Assembly (NCBI RefSeq): GCF_025290915.1
Contig: NZ_JAOCQE010000025.1
Location: 1 to 43,405, forward strand
Length of the DNA stretch: 43,405 bases
Reading direction: 5' to 3'
Origin: Streptomyces sp. 15-116A
GTDB taxonomy: Bacteria; Actinomycetota; Actinomycetes; Streptomycetales; Streptomycetaceae
The notes below the pieces were generated by a model. The model saw only the letters and a list, made by a program, of their open reading frames with translations, was not told the origin of the DNA and made no database searches. The position numbers were made by a program, and so were the translations under genes. Positions 43,188-43,405 of this stretch are shown here, piece after piece (the stretch's first letter is position 1; each line of letters begins with the position of its first letter).

Positions 43188-43405
43188 TCAGACATCCGCC
43201 TGCGCGGGGAGGGGGACCGTCCATTCCACGATGGTGCCGGTGGGATCGTTCGGCGTGAGGGTGCAGCTGCCGCCGAGGTCGGTGGCGCGCCGGCGGAGGT
43301 TGTCCAGGCCGCTGCGGCGGGTGACGGCCGGGTCGATGCCCCTGCCGTTGTCGGCGACGCGCAGGTGGAGCCGTGTGCCGTCCGTCTCGGCGGTGACCTC
43401 GACGG
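43188..43405 (-). CDS. Histidine kinase, C-terminal ATPase part (gene cut by window end)
   Basis: The last 71 codons of a two-component sensor kinase of the NarX/DevS type (HATPase_c domain). The G1 box is seen in LHLRVADNGRGIDPA, and the following RRSGLDNLRRRATDLGG is the characteristic stretch after the ATP lid in this kinase class. The protein ends TIVEWTVPLPAQADV. It may be the DevS/OsdK-like partner of the response regulator at 10106, but that gene is 33 kb away and the sensor part is outside the window, so pairing is only a suggestion. Confidence 0.85.
   Translation of the reverse strand, partial: VEVTAETDGTRLHLRVADNGRGIDPAVTRRSGLDNLRRRATDLGGSCTLTPNDPTGTIVEWTVPLPAQADV

Overview
The window looks like part of a Streptomyces (or close actinomycete) chromosome. 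Base composition is very GC-rich, codon third positions are almost all G or C, starts are ATG or GTG behind GGAGG-type ribosome sites, and the gene families match the hypoxia/dormancy (DevR/DosR/OsdR-type) clusters known in this group. It is a metabolic island for life with little oxygen: fermentation, two respiratory nitrate reductases, a membrane-anchored copper nitrite reductase, and several Acg-type nitroreductase-like proteins, all within 43 kb.

Layout. 1-1177: end of a pyruvate formate-lyase gene and its activase. 1200-1363: a broken small heat-shock gene. 1533-2525: Acg-family gene 1. 2568-8425 (minus): adhE and pyruvate phosphate dikinase; 8528-9538 (minus): zinc alcohol dehydrogenase. 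10106-11955 (plus): a DevR-like response regulator and GAPDH. 12514-13509: Acg gene 2. 13542-15369: a decayed Rv1733c-like gene, a secreted protein and an unrecognised gene. 15398-16611 (minus): cupin and methyltransferase behind a candidate iron box. 16756-24512 (minus): narGHJI operon 1, followed by a VKOR-family protein and a small DUF6457-like gene. 24919-26338: hemerythrin-DUF2249 protein and a small membrane protein. 26475-30973: a possible small ORF, a radical SAM/SPASM protein, a membrane/cupredoxin/NirK fusion and a CopD-like protein. 30987-31501: an Acg pseudogene. 31735-32703: Acg gene 3. 32789-33211 (minus): a PNPOx-like protein. 33527-35332: narK and a hemerythrin. 35609-42460: narGHJI operon 2. 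42605-42901 (minus): tail of a lost DASS transporter. 43188-43405 (minus): the end of a histidine kinase.

How it fits together. NarK would import nitrate, NarGHI would use it as electron acceptor, and the NirK fusion would take nitrite to NO. PFL, AdhE and the second alcohol dehydrogenase would dispose of pyruvate and NADH when respiration stops, while GAPDH and PPDK keep lower glycolysis running or reversible. Hemerythrins and flavin-type proteins would buffer O2, NO or redox stress. The strongest unifying signal is a family of 14-bp near-palindromes (GGGCC-N4-GGCCC or GGGAC-N4-GTCCC) in the upstream regions of many of these genes, often 75-115 bp before the start codon. This has the architecture of the mycobacterial DosR box, so one DevR-type regulator probably controls most of the island. 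At least five gene remnants (Hsp20, Rv1733c-like, cysteine synthase tail, DASS tail, Acg) show that the island has been rearranged repeatedly.
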